A DNA stretch of 64,000 bases from Tetragonia tetragonoides. Taxonomy: Eukaryota > Streptophyta > Magnoliopsida > Caryophyllales > Aizoaceae. The DNA lies in contig CM076148.1 of the NCBI GenBank assembly GCA_038025085.1, positions 35,671,691 to 35,735,690 on the forward strand. Reading direction: 5' to 3'. Shown one piece after another: positions 23,725 to 34,986 of the stretch. Under the pieces are notes generated by a model that was not told where the DNA came from, did not search any database, and worked only from the letters and a program-made list of their open reading frames with translations. The first letter of the stretch is position 1, and every line of letters begins with the position of its first letter. The position numbers and the translations under genes are program-made.

Positions 23725-24104
23725 GGTGCCCAGTCAATGGAAGTCAAAACCTACTGGAATTAGGATTAATTTTCTGATTTAATTGCTAATTAAAAACAGT
23801 TAAAACTAATTAAATGCTAATTAAAACTAATTAGAACAATATGAATAAGCTTTATTCATATGCAAAACCATTTTAATTAAATCCTTCAATTTGATAATTA
23901 TAAATCCCGAGATTTCCATAATAATAATAAAATATTATTATGGCTTAATTTGAGTAAATCGAATCGTTAAATAGATATACGATTTAAATCTCCAAAACTA
24001 TTTATAAATGAATTATAAATCAGTATTGTAATTATAGAAAACATTGGGGTATCACAAAACTAGACAAAACTGGAAACCAATTGAAAAGAACATGCCCTTA
24101 ATTA

Positions 24105-25209
24105 GTAGGTTAAGATATCCTTAGATTAAAAACCATTCAAATTTTGTAATATAACTACTTCGTATATTAAAAATGACGAGGAAGTAGGTATACACGAGTG
24201 CATACACTCACGAGTAGCTCATGAACATATTCAGCCAAAATTCGTTTGATAATAAACGAATTGAACACGATTACCAATTCAAGGCTCAGATTGATAAGGA
24301 AGTAAATGTTTACTAACATAGCTCGTAAAGTTTATATGTTTGATATCTGAAATCAGGAATTTGATACCTATCTCCAATTATATCTAAAAATTTTATACTT
24401 CTTTAATTTTAAAAATAAAATAAATACGCTGATTGATAAAAAAAATTGATCATGAAAATAACGAGTAAAATATAAAAATAACATAGATAAAACCCACTTT
24501 ACTCATTTCGACTCTTTTCTATTAGGAGTCTTGTGCCCTAATTAATCTTCATACTTGTCAGTTGTCACACAAACGCTATTTTTGAATTTTTTAGTGACCT
24601 CACATCTCTATATGATACAAACTTAACAAATGTAGCAATTTAATCTTGACTCAATCAATTGAGAGAAACTCTACTCGAAAATCAAATTACCTAACTTTAA
24701 CCTAACTTTAAGCTTCACTGAATACATCATGAAGCCATTTCTTTTCATCCTAACTTTTCCATAAAATGAATTTTTTTTGCAGGATGACTTCTATTAAAAT
24801 AAATATTTTGTTATAGTGACAATAGTGGACTTTAACTTTATAAGACAAAATTCCAATATTTTCTTACATGAGTAAGTTTTGTGTGAGACCAACTCATTAT
24901 AAAAAGGGTTACTATTTAGAAATATAGGGGGTCACTTTTTATAAACCGTGACCATTGTTTCACTTAATATGACTTTCGTCTCACCAAAAATTATGAAAAG
25001 ATCACCGTGTTATAGAAATTTTTGTATTCACGAAAACAAATTCCCTTCCCATACATACCCTCTAGAAAAAGAAAAAAATCCCTTGACAAAAAAAATTGAA
25101 AAACCCAAAAAATCGGTTGGAAAGCAAAATAGCGCGCTAGTAAAGAGCACAAGTCGCAAGTCACAGATATCCTCTTCACTAAGCTCTTGCTCTTGGGCAA
25201 CGGCGAGCT
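24105..25209. other. Intergenic DNA upstream of the DNL zinc-finger gene
   Basis: AT-rich with no family-like ORF or terminal repeats recognised. The promoter of the gene starting at 25240 should lie in the last few hundred bases; no clear TATA box was chosen. Confidence 0.5.
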
Positions 25210-25239
25210 TTGCCAAAATTTCACAAAAATCTCAATTCA

Positions 25240-28200
25240 ATGACAATAACAACCACCACATCTCCCGCCATTTTCTCTCTCTCCTGCTATTCCCCGACGG
25301 ATTTCAGCCCTATCCAATGTGCACCCATTTCGCGCCCTAATTTCTTCCCCCCCAATTTTACCCCAAAGCAAAACCCTAGGTCATCATTTTCCCCCTATTT
25401 TGTTTAATTTCTTCGAATTAATCTGTTTTGAATATGCTGAAGTTGAATTATCTTTTGTCATTTGCAGATTGAGAATTTCCCAAAAATCCGCAATTTTTCC
25501 AAAGCAAGTTCACTGGGTACCTTATTGCTGTAGTGGCAATACTGGAATTGGTCCTGAGACAACGGATGATTCTTCAAAGGTGTTTACTATTTTTCTTGTT
25601 TTGGTTTTTATTTATATGCCCAAAATTTATTTTAGAATAATGCATGATTGGTGGGTTTTAGGGAAATCTGTGAATGATTATGTGCAAATTGGAACTTCTA
25701 TCATTGTGTGAGTACAAGTGCGGGGATTTTCTGCAATTCAAGTATCCATTTTTGACGTATCATAGATAAATGGTTGCTAGGATTTAGGATTTTGGTTTGG
25801 ATTATAATGAACTAGTCGAATGTGTCACATAATTGGTTTGTACTTCTTGTTTGTTATGAATGAGTGCCCAAAGTCAATGCCTTTTTCCGATATTGGGTCC
25901 AACTGGAAATCCTGTCTGCTCGGAAGGGTTATACTGTTACTGTGTGCGAACGAATCACTGCTTAGGATGGAGGTTCTTGAGAAACACTGGTTTGTTGTTA
26001 GTGTATGATATGTTGAACTTGTTTTGGTGGGGCCCTTTTTTTGGGTATTTGTGGTTGCTTTTGGCGGCAGAGTGCAGACTAAAGGAGAGTCAATATGAGT
26101 AAAGGAGATAATAAGGAATATTGAAGCGACGCAAGTGTACCATTCTTTGGATGTCTAGTAAGAGTAACAAAGCTGCGAGAGTAAGTAGAAAGCTAATTTA
26201 TACTCCTTCCGTCCTAAATAATAGTCACATAACTAGTTCAACATTACACCTAGAAGAGTGTCTATCATATTTGGATAGATGTAGTAATAGTTTATGCTTT
26301 TAGCTTATCGGAGAGAGATTATATACCTAGGATCATGACTCATGAGTAAATATGATAAGGTTATTGTATTGATTAAATATCATTCTCCTCTTCACCCTAG
26401 TTTGGGGGAGGAATAGTGCTTTTTTAGAAAGAGTAAGAAAAACATATACTCTTTATTTAGTCTTCAGTTTGACCGTTGCCTAATCAAAGCTGAGATTTAG
26501 AAGAATTCTTTGTTACCATGGTCTTTCTTTGACCTGGGTCAAAGTGGATCCTGTTGGTTTAGACATTCACTTTGGACTGAGAGCATTGCATTCAGCCAAA
26601 GTTTATAACTATGTCACTAGATCAGGAGTTTCATGATGGTGGAGGCTTGAGCCTAGTTGGTAGCATGGGTTTTGTGATATATGGTCTATGTTGGACAGTT
26701 GGACCCATGACTATCTGTAATAGCTATCTAAGGAAATGTTTGGTTCCTTACCTCAAATGCTTGATGGCATTTGGGAAATGGAGATGGACAATCTATTTTA
26801 GGTAGTAAGTTATGATATTTAGTCTGAACATATTTGTTTGCTGGCCAGTTGTCTGCAGTGTTGTATGTCATTTTGTGTGAAGAGAGTTTTTTTGTAGTGG
26901 ATAGAGACTTGAGAGTACGTTTCTATGCATTTTTTGGTATGTGACCTTCGTTTGAGTGGACAAACTCGGTTTAGCCTTTCTCAAAGAACTTTCTAATATG
27001 AAACAGTGAAATTAGAAGTCATAGGTGTGCTGATATGGAAAAAATTTCAGAAGCAAGAAATGAGACTCTGCAATTAGATTTATTGCCATTTAAATATTCA
27101 ATAGATGGAAAATGCTTCACTTAACTGTCACCTAAATGGTCTTATCTAAAAAAAGAAAAAAAAAACAAAACTGTCACCTAAATGGATCCACATTCTTCAG
27201 CTGTAGGAAAATTAACAATTATTAAGAACTTCATGAAGAACAGCAGTCATCAAAGTAAATTTTAGCTAGCCTTATTCGTGTCTTAGAGGCTTGTACCGTC
27301 TCTTGTAATCCCAGCCAGGATGTGCAGTTAGGGAACTTCTCTTGTCCTTCCCCCCATACTCTTTCTGTAAACACTTGCAAAAATGATGGAGGCTGGAGGC
27401 TGGAGGGCTGCTTATTGAGAGTTTGCGGACAGAGGAAGATAAGGGGGGTAAACTAATGGGGTGATGTTGGCGAGGTCAACCTGTTGAATGTGGGGGAGTC
27501 CTCCATTTTACACACACCTACTGTTTCTTCACCTGCCCACTATGTTACATGGACTCGGCTGGAAGTGTCCAACGTGGATACGTCTCCAAGTGTCGGACTC
27601 GGCCGTATTTTGAAAACTTAGCACCTTTTTGGTCAAAAATGAAGTGTCGAGTGTCCGTACCCATGTCCGAGTGTCGAGTGTCCGACACGGGTAATCGAGG
27701 TGAATTGAAGAGTCCATGTAAAATAGCCTGCCCGTTGTTTTGGGGTTGAGCCTTTGCAGGGTGATAGTGATGACAGGGACCCGCAAGAACTGCTTGACTG
27801 TTTGGATTTGAAGCTAAGGGGCCCTTCAGGAGGGGAGGAGGTCTGTGTGCAAGTGTCGCCAAAAGCTTGTTCTAAGAAGAAGGAATTGGGATAGCGAACT
27901 TCGGAACCTACAAGCAACTGTTAATCATGGCGGAGAGGAGGGTCGTAAATCGAAGGGGTCACAAGCAGTTGTTATGAAGATATGAAGCTGGAACGTTAAT
28001 GGGTCAAGGAGGGCAACAAAGAGGGACTTGATTAGGGAAGTTATTTGCAAGGCTTCCCCTGATATAGTGATGTTGCAGGAGACGAAGATGCAAGAGATAG
28101 ATTCGTTTTTTCTTACAAGCTTTTAAGAGGTTGAAAATAAAGATCAGGTCGTTTTGCGTTCAGATGGAGCTCCTGGTGGGGTTTTGGTGATTTGGGATAC

Positions 28201-31200
28201 CAGGTTTGCTACACAGGTGGATTTGGTTATTGAGACTTACACTGTATAGGTTTATTTGGAGGTTAGGGGGCGAGGGTGCTGGTGGGTCACTGCAGTTTAT
28301 GGCCCATGTGGGTATCGAGAGCGGGAGTTGTTTATTGATGAGTTGTGTGATTTGACAGGGTTATGTTCCTCAAGATGGGTGGTGGGGGGTGACTTTAATG
28401 TTGTTCGCAGTAGTAGTGAGCTTCAGGGGAACTCGGGTAGCTAGGCATGAGGGGCTTAAATGATTTTATTTGAGAAAGCGAGTTGAGGGATCCCCCTTTG
28501 CATAATGCACGTTTCACGTGGTCAGTTCGTAGATGTCGTAATGCAAGTTCCAGGATTGATCGTTTTCTATTTACTAACGAAGTGGAGGATGAATTTCCAG
28601 AATTATTGCAGGAGGTGCTGGCAAGACCATGTTCTGATCATTTTCCACATACTCTCCATTCTTGCCTTGTCCAGTGGCGACCGACACCTTTTAGATTTGA
28701 AAATATGTGGACTACGTATCCTCAGTTCCAAGCAAAGGTTAAGCAGTGGTGGGATTCTTATGAAGTGCAAGGCTGGCAGGGTTATTGTTTTATGCAAAAA
28801 TTAAACAATGTTAAAAGTGACTTGAAGAGGTAGAATAAAGAGGTCTTTGGTGATGTGCGGGGGAAAAAGAAAGAACTTTTAGATGAGATAGCTATGGTGG
28901 ACCAGCAACTTTGTAGTGGAGATGTTGCGGAGGAGGTTAGTGAGAAGCTGACTCGTAGGAGTGTAGGACTGAAAAATGAGCTGGAAGAGGGGATTTGACG
29001 GTAAAGGCAGAGTCAACGACAAAAGATGAAGTTACCTGGGCAAAGGAGGGCGATGTTAATTCCAGACTGTTTTTTAAGGTAGTTAATGGGAGGAGAAGGA
29101 GGGCGTACATCAAGGAGTTAGAGGGTGAGATGGGAGAGGTTTTTTCTGATGTTGGTGCAATCAGTCGGGAGATTACAGAGTATTATAAGGGTCTTTTTAC
29201 TGAGGAGCTTGGAGGAAAACATAGTATTGAAGGGCTTGACTAGAGCCCGTTACCTATACGCTCAAGTGTTTGGTTGGAGAGGCCCTTTACAGAAGAGGAG
29301 GTGAAAGCCGCCGTTTTTAGTATGGATAGAGAGAAAGCCCCTGCCCAGATGGTTTCATGATGGCGTTTTCCCAGGAGTGTTGGGAGGTTATTTAAGGTGG
29401 ACCTACTTGGTCTGCTTACAGAGTTTCATGAGAAGGGGATTGTGGGGGAGAGTATTAATTTGGATTTCGTTACTTTGGTTCAAAAAGAAGGATAGGTCAA
29501 GGAGGTGAGAGACTTTCGCCCTATTAGTTTGGTCACTAGTGTCTACAAAATTATTGCGAAGATTCTCTCTGTCAGGTTAGGGGAGGTATTGTCGTCTATG
29601 ATATCTATGTCCCAAAGCAGTTTTGTCGAGGGGAGGCAGATTCACGACGCAGTATTGGTGGCTAATGAAGTGGTCAATGAGGCTAGGCGGAAGGGGACGA
29701 GAGGAGTGGTTTTCAGGTTAGATTTTGAAAAAGCTTATGATAGGGTGAGTTGGGCTTTTCTTGATCGTGTGCTAGAGCAGAAGGGGTTTGGCTTTCGTTG
29801 GCCGTGGTGGATGAGGGGCTGCTTATGCAATGCTCACTTTCAGTGTTGGTTAATGGGGTGCAGAGGGAGTGGTTTTCTTCTTTGAGGGGGTTGAGACAAG
29901 GGGATCCCCTATCCCCCTTTCTATTTACTCTTGTGGTTGACGTGCTCAGCAGGATGTTGGAGACTTGGAGTGGGGAGTAGAGCGGGGGAGAGTTGAAGGC
30001 CTTCTAGTGGGGAGAGAAGTGGTACACGTGTCTCATTTGCAGTTTGCTGATGATACGGTGCTTTTCAGTCTGCAGATCTGGAAAAGTTCAAAATGTCCTT
30101 ACAATCTTGCAAAATTTTGAGCTTATCTCAGGATGAAGATCAACCGAGTAAGTGCAGCATTGCAAGTAATAATTTGGACCAGGCTAGCCTTGAGAGTTTT
30201 GCTAATTTAGTGGGTTGTCCAACTCAAGGTTGGCCGCTTACTTACTTGGGTATGCCCCTTGGGGGTAACCCGCGGCATGGGACTTTTTGGGAACCTGTTC
30301 TAAACCGTGTGTTGAAGAGGTTAGATGGGTGGAAGAGGGTATATTTTTTGCTAGGGGGCCGGATTACTTTGCTGCAGTCTTACTTATCCAGCATACCTTT
30401 GTATTATCTTTCGTTGTTTAAGATGCCTGTTGCGGTTGCTAAGAAGATTGAGAAATTGATGAGAGATTTTTTGTGGTCTGGTAGCGATGGAGATAAAAGG
30501 GATCACTTAATTAGCTGGGACATGGTGTCTTGTCCTAAAGAAGAAGGGGGCCTGGGTATTGGGCGGTTGGTGACCAGAAATGTGGCTCTGGCTGTTAAGT
30601 GGCTGTGGCGTTTTCCTTTGGAACATAATGCACTTTGGCATCGCGTCATCAAGAGTATATATGGGTTGTGTCAAAATGGGTGGGATACTCAGGTGGTTGC
30701 AGGAGTAGCACATGCTTGTCTATGGAAGTTTATCTCTCAGCTGTTCCCTACCTACCTTCCCCTCGTTCGATTCAGTCTTGGAATCGGATTTAGAGTTCGG
30801 TTTTGGGAGGACGTGGGGAAATGACCAGCCTTTGTATTTACGCTTCCCTAGAGTATACCAGCTCTCAACACTTCATGAAGCTAGTGTTGCTGAGTTTTAT
30901 TCATCAGGACAGGGTCGTGGAACTTGTTTTGTGGAGACCTCCTCAGTAGTGGGAGATGGAGGAGGTTACCTCTTTGCTCGAGTTTCTGGAGTCGGTTCAA
31001 CTTCAGGATAGGGAAGACTCCAGGAGACGGATTGGGGATTCTTCAGGGGTATTTTCCTGTAGATCTTTTCTTCAGCAGTTTGGTATGTACCCACAACATT
31101 CTAACTTCCCTATAGGGAGGTGGTTGTGGAAGGAAAAAGTTCCTGCTAAGGTGCGAGCCTTTGTCTGGACGTTGGCGTTGGACAGGATTAATACCAACTA

Positions 31201-34200
31201 CCTGCGTCTACGGCGGAGGCCAAATTCAGTTCTGTTACCGGATGTGTGCCTCCTTTGTCGAGCTAGTAGTGAGACTTCTTCACATGGCTTTATGAGGTGT
31301 GAAGTTGCGCTGCATCTTTGGAGCAGATTATCTAATATCATAGGTGAGGTTTGGGAGTATCGTGGCGCAGTTATGGAGTTCTTGCAGGCGAGGCGTGTGG
31401 GACTAGGGTGGAGTAAGGAGAAGAAGTTGTTGTGGAATGTGCTATCTTTGCAGCACTTTGGTGCATTTCGCTAGAGAGGAATGCTAGGGTCTTTTCTGGT
31501 ATTTCTGTCTGTCGATGTGTTATGGGATAGGCTAGTATACTTGGCCTCCTTGTGGGCTAAGGCTGCCGGGTGTTTTCGTAGTTATCCTGTTACACAGGTT
31601 ATGCTTCATTGGGCTGATTTGTAAATAAATTCCTCTCGAGGACTCCTTGTCCTCTTAGGATGTATTCTGTTCTTTGTTACTATAAGTAATACTTTTTCTT
31701 ATCTAAGAAAAAAAAGAAAAACTTTCTTTCCCAGTCACAAATTGTATTTGGAATAATAGGTCATCAGGAGGGTAAAGGCTTCTGTTTGGACAGCAAAGCT
31801 TATAAATCCACTCCAACAATAGAATACAGTTCAGAGGCCAAACAAAGCGATTTGTCGTGATTTTTGTATGACTTATTTGGAACTGGCGTCACCTTTTTTT
31901 TGTCATTGTCAGCTAGCTTCTTGTTTGTGGCATAAATTTTTCAGATGGTGAAGTGGAGTGGATCAGTCCAGGTTCCATGTCAGGATACTTAAGTGAGCTA
32001 TACCGGGTTTAGGAATAAGGAGAGGAAAGTCCTATCTAAAGTTGTTTGCTTGGCCATACTCTAGTCTGGTGTCTGAAATTAGAAATGCAGCAGATATTCC
32101 TTCCGAATAGATCTTCCCATCACGACCCTATGAGAAATGAGTTGTTTCCTTAGATTCCCCTTGATCATGCTTCTGGAGTCTTGTCAAGTTTCTCTTCGTC
32201 GAATCTACTGCGACCCTGTAACATATTTCTCTAAATCCTGTTTAGTGTCCGTTTTGGCGGACTTCTTATCCTCCTTTGCTATACTGTATATTTTGATGTA
32301 CAAAAAATAATGTGCAACTACCCGCATCTATCCAAATGGTATTACACAAAGCCTTAAATTAAGATGATTGGACAACCTATCATTTTGTTCTTCCTCTCTG
32401 AAGCTCAATTTCGATGAGTAATGGGCTTTAAGGGATGTGTTTGTGATATTCCTTCCTATCTATTTGTAATTTGCATAATGAGCACAACTGTTGCATCAAT
32501 AATGTAGAAGTCTACACCATTCTCATCTTTCGCATATTCTAACAGTATCATCACGTGTAAGATATGTATCAGGGACGCACTGTATATATGCTAACTTATT
32601 AGTGGTAGAAACATTGGGAAGACAACTGAAGGATTACTGAGGAGGTGTCGGTGGTGGTGGGGAAACATGATGCGTATTTATCGAAATAGGTGCTGGATTT
32701 ATGGTAACAGAGTGTGATGAGAATATACGTTGGAAGGTTGTGGTATCACGCATTGGATAAAGGTGTAGGTAAGCTCTATGTTGGGGACGTGAATGTTATC
32801 AGTTGATAACTATAGCTTTTCATTGCTGCTGAATGTTGAAGATGCACTCAAGATATAGACACGTCATTGATTGTTATTGTAAATTTAGTTTCTCTCCTGT
32901 GATCTCGTGTTTGCATATTGAATGAGTAACATTATGCCCATATTTGTGTTTCGTCAAATTTGCACTGATCTGGAAAGGGTTGGAGAACACATTTTCTTCT
33001 CTTTTCAACTAGTGATGGGCCTGCTCGCAAAAAAGAAAGAAAATAGATTCTCATGATATGTTTTTTCTCTTGTAGGAAACAAGTATTAACTTACAACTCC
33101 CACGGAGAAGTCTGCTTGTGCAATTTACTTGTAATGCTTGTGGTGAAAGAACAAAACGACTTATAAATAGATTAGCCTATGAACGAGGAACTGTATTTGT
33201 CCAGGTATTCCTAATTTATGCTCTGTTGTGAGACTTGTTTGTTGTTCTATGAGGATATTTGTGTGTCAGTTTGCATGAACATACTATGCTGCGTAACTTT
33301 ATAAAATACGCCATAAAGAGATGACATAATTTTGTGCTCCCGCATTGTATGTATTTGTTTACTGGCGTATAGTCCTTGATGACCATTGTACAGGTAGCTT
33401 TTAGTTTTCTTTTTCCTTCTATATTCTTTGCTAGAGTTGAACCATGAACCATATTGAGAACAAAGGAAGAGTTTATTTCTCACTAATTCTTGATTCACTC
33501 GGCCAAAAGTTTGAAATTTGCAAACCTTTTGGAGTATGCAAATAATAGGCTCTAAGTCCAAGGAATGTATTGAACTTAAGAATTGAAGTACTAACCCTGA
33601 GGGGGTAGCTCAGTTGGAAAACCTCTGAGATCTATTTCAGAGGTCCAAGTTTGAGTCCCCTCAGGGCCACTGGAGATTTTTCTGGTTGTTAACTTCAGGG
33701 CCCAAGGAATTAGTCAAGCGAAGCTTGGATACCCATGTTATCTTAAAAAAAAAAAAGGAGACGAAGAAGAAGAGAAAACATACTAAGGTCGAACTGTCTA
33801 AGGGTGGGCAAATCTACAAGATATCATTTGTTGTCACAAACTTTTGCATGATCTATGCCCTCCATATCTATATGAATGAGATGGCTGGTAAATCTTACTT
33901 TGGCATGATTGTTGTGTTCTGTCTGTGGCTAATAATTGCATTGATGAGAATGGTTTTCTAACTTTTGTCTCGGAAGATGTTGTCAAGCTTTGATCATTCT
34001 TAATAAAATGATTCAAGCAATCAGACACTGAAAGTGTTCTCGTCGTCATTTTCCTTTTTTATGAGATAATGTCTTCAATAATGGTGGGGTTGTTGAATTT
34101 CTTAAAGCAATTTCCATGTTTATATTCTTGATGCACCCACCTTGTTCATTGGTAGTGGAGCCTTCAGGTGTCTAGTCGGGTCTTTGATAGATTGATTGCT

Positions 34201-34572
34201 ATTTTGGTGCAAAGTTGTGTTTGTTTATGAAACATTTTCTGTGTTGATCTTGGGAATTTGGGTGTTTTAGAATGAGTGTGCTGGCACGGAATTTGTTTTG
34301 ATTTTGATTGACCTTGTATGTAGCATAATCTCACATAAATCAAAAGCTTTGCGATTTAACCTTGGGACTGTTCAACCTTCTACTTCTCTAATTCACTGAA
34401 AAATGTGATTGACTGTTTTTTTTGGTGCATAAAATGTGATTGACTGTAACCATAAGCTCCATCTTATTAGTGCGCAGGGTGTCTCCAGCATCACAAACTA
34501 GTTGACAACCTGGGTCTTGTGGTTGAATATGACTTCCGGAATGATACTGATGAGGATACGACGCCTACATAG
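25240..34572 (+). CDS. DNL/Zim17-type zinc-finger protein (Hsp70-escort type), 4 exons, 160 aa
   Basis: Exons 25240-25379, 25468-25579, 33076-33204 and 34471-34572 (TAG) stay in phase. The last two encode the zf-DNL domain: [50 protein letters not shown]. The zinc ligands are two CxxC pairs (C103/C106, C128/C131). Family members (Tim15/Zim17/HEP) keep organellar Hsp70 soluble. The first 80 residues are rich in Ser, Thr, Pro and Asn and lack acidic residues until the end, like a plastid or mitochondrial transit peptide. An in-frame ATG at 25210 would add 10 residues (MPKFHKNLNS). Intron 2 is 7496 bases long and holds a LINE in sense orientation. Two AGs precede exon 4; only the upstream one (TTATTAG) gives the conserved CAGC. 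Confidence 0.9.
25580..27430. other. Intron 2 of the DNL gene, left part
   Basis: Non-coding apart from the Stowaway end. The decayed LINE begins somewhere near 27400. No additional exon is needed, because exons 2 and 3 join in phase. Confidence 0.6.
26201..26236 (+). mobile_element. Stowaway-like MITE terminus (remnant)
   Basis: TACTCCTTCCGTCCTAAATA ATAGTCAC matches the common Stowaway (Tc1/mariner MITE) end. No matching GGACGGAGGGAGTA end was found nearby, so only one end seems to survive. Confidence 0.45.
27541..27726 (+). mobile_element. MITE with TTACATGGACTC ends, in the LINE 5' part
   Basis: Ends TATGTTACATGGACTC and GAGTCCATGTAAAATAG are inverted. Flanks CCTGCCCA and CCTGCCCG suggest an 8-9 bp target repeat, as in hAT or Mutator elements. 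The interior repeats GTGTCCGACACG and GAGTGTCGAGTGTCC words. It resembles the widespread plant MITEs with TATGTTACTCGGACTC ends. Confidence 0.65.
27974..31480 (+). pseudogene. LINE ORF2: endonuclease, reverse transcriptase, zf-RVT (many stops)
   Basis: In order: [16 protein letters not shown] and [11 protein letters not shown] (endonuclease start, stop at codon 4), [15 protein letters not shown] (GDFN box), [80 protein letters not shown] (reverse transcriptase), QFADDTVLF near 30040 (catalytic DD), [20 protein letters not shown], and [20 protein letters not shown] with CLLCRAS (zf-RVT). At least eight stops or frameshifts break it. It is of the same broad type as the LINE at 14-21 kb but diverged from it. 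Confidence 0.9.
31713..33075. other. Intron 2 of the DNL gene, right part
   Basis: Non-coding; no terminal repeats or family-like ORFs recognised. Exon 3 follows the acceptor CTCTTGTAG at 33075. Confidence 0.6.
33600..33758 (+). mobile_element. tRNA-derived SINE in intron 3 of the DNL gene
   Basis: GGGGGTAGCTCAGTTGGAAA contains a Pol III A box (TAGCTCAGTTGG); GGTCCAAGTTTGAGTCCC about 45 bases later matches a B box. About 75 bases of body follow, then an A-run (CTTAAAAAAAAAAAA). The layout is that of a plant SINE in sense orientation. No clear target repeat was seen, so the insertion is old or the ends misjudged. Confidence 0.65.
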
Positions 34573-34986
34573 AATAGTAATGATCCAGTGTGACTCTCAG
34601 AAGCTCTTCTGTGTGAGTTCTTTCATTGGGAAGATAACCTCTTTTTGGTGAGTTAGTATGATTTTATTATGCTTTAATGTAACTCTGATTTTGAGACTGT
34701 TACAGTTATATATATCCTTCACATCTATGGCCGCATTCTTTAAAAGTTTAAATCAATGGCAGCTTAGCTGGAATCTCTGACTATCTTCTTATGCTTATAC
34801 CCCCTTCTCTGCTGAAATTTTCTGTAGATGTAGTTCAAATAATTATCTGTGGAATAGCTACATCCGATTACAGGGCATTAACTGAAACTCACCATCGCCA
34901 AAAACTATCATAAATTGCCTTCCAAAAAGAATGAAGGACAAAAATACGGAAATACATTGTCTTTAACAGATATTGTGAAGGTTGCG

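Larger units (their letters stand above)
21459..24056 (-). mobile_element. Solo LTR (2598 bp) of an LTR retrotransposon
   Basis: Plus-strand ends are TGTAACACCCCC and GGGGTATCACA, the TG..CA ends of an LTR, flanked on both sides by AAACT (21454-21458, 24057-24061), a perfect 5-bp target repeat. No internal region or second LTR is present, so it is a recombination-derived solo LTR. On the minus strand it has a TATATAAG box at 23717-23724 followed by a leader with a long CT tract, which sets transcription leftward. The size and TGTRAYACCCC ends recall long LTRs of Ty3/gypsy Tekay/Del elements; the family is a guess. Confidence 0.85.
13657..24104 (+). mobile_element. Harbinger-like element, split by nested insertions
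   Basis: Left end GGACTCGTTCATTTTAACTG and right end CAATTGAAAAGAACATGCCC are imperfect inverted repeats, flanked on both sides by TTA, the usual target repeat of PIF/Harbinger elements. Sub-terminal sequence is a short-period repeat of AAACTGG/AAATTGG words (13680-13800, 21361-21455, 24057-24085), and the core is (AAT)n then (ATT)n. No transposase is seen, so it is non-autonomous. A LINE is inserted in its ATT array and a solo LTR in its right arm; without them the element would be only about 0.7 kb. Confidence 0.6.
27430..31712 (+). mobile_element. Decayed L1-type LINE inside intron 2 of the DNL gene
   Basis: ORF2 runs from 27974 to about 31480; a poly-A-like tail (AAGAAAAAAAAGAAAAA) is at about 31697-31712. 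The left boundary is uncertain: ORF1 remains are short and a MITE (27541-27726) is inserted there. It lies in the same orientation as the host gene, so its tail does not present an antisense signal. No target repeat was identified. Confidence 0.8.

Noticed and set aside
23222..23737. Several overlapping Arg/Glu- and Ser/Leu-rich open frames on both strands
   Set aside because: They come from the GA/CT-rich leader region of the solo LTR; low-complexity composition, no domain.
33600..33680. tRNA-like GTAGCTCAGTTGG sequence as a real tRNA gene
   Set aside because: The D-arm start and T-arm box are present but arm pairing is poor, and the sequence continues into a SINE body with poly-A.
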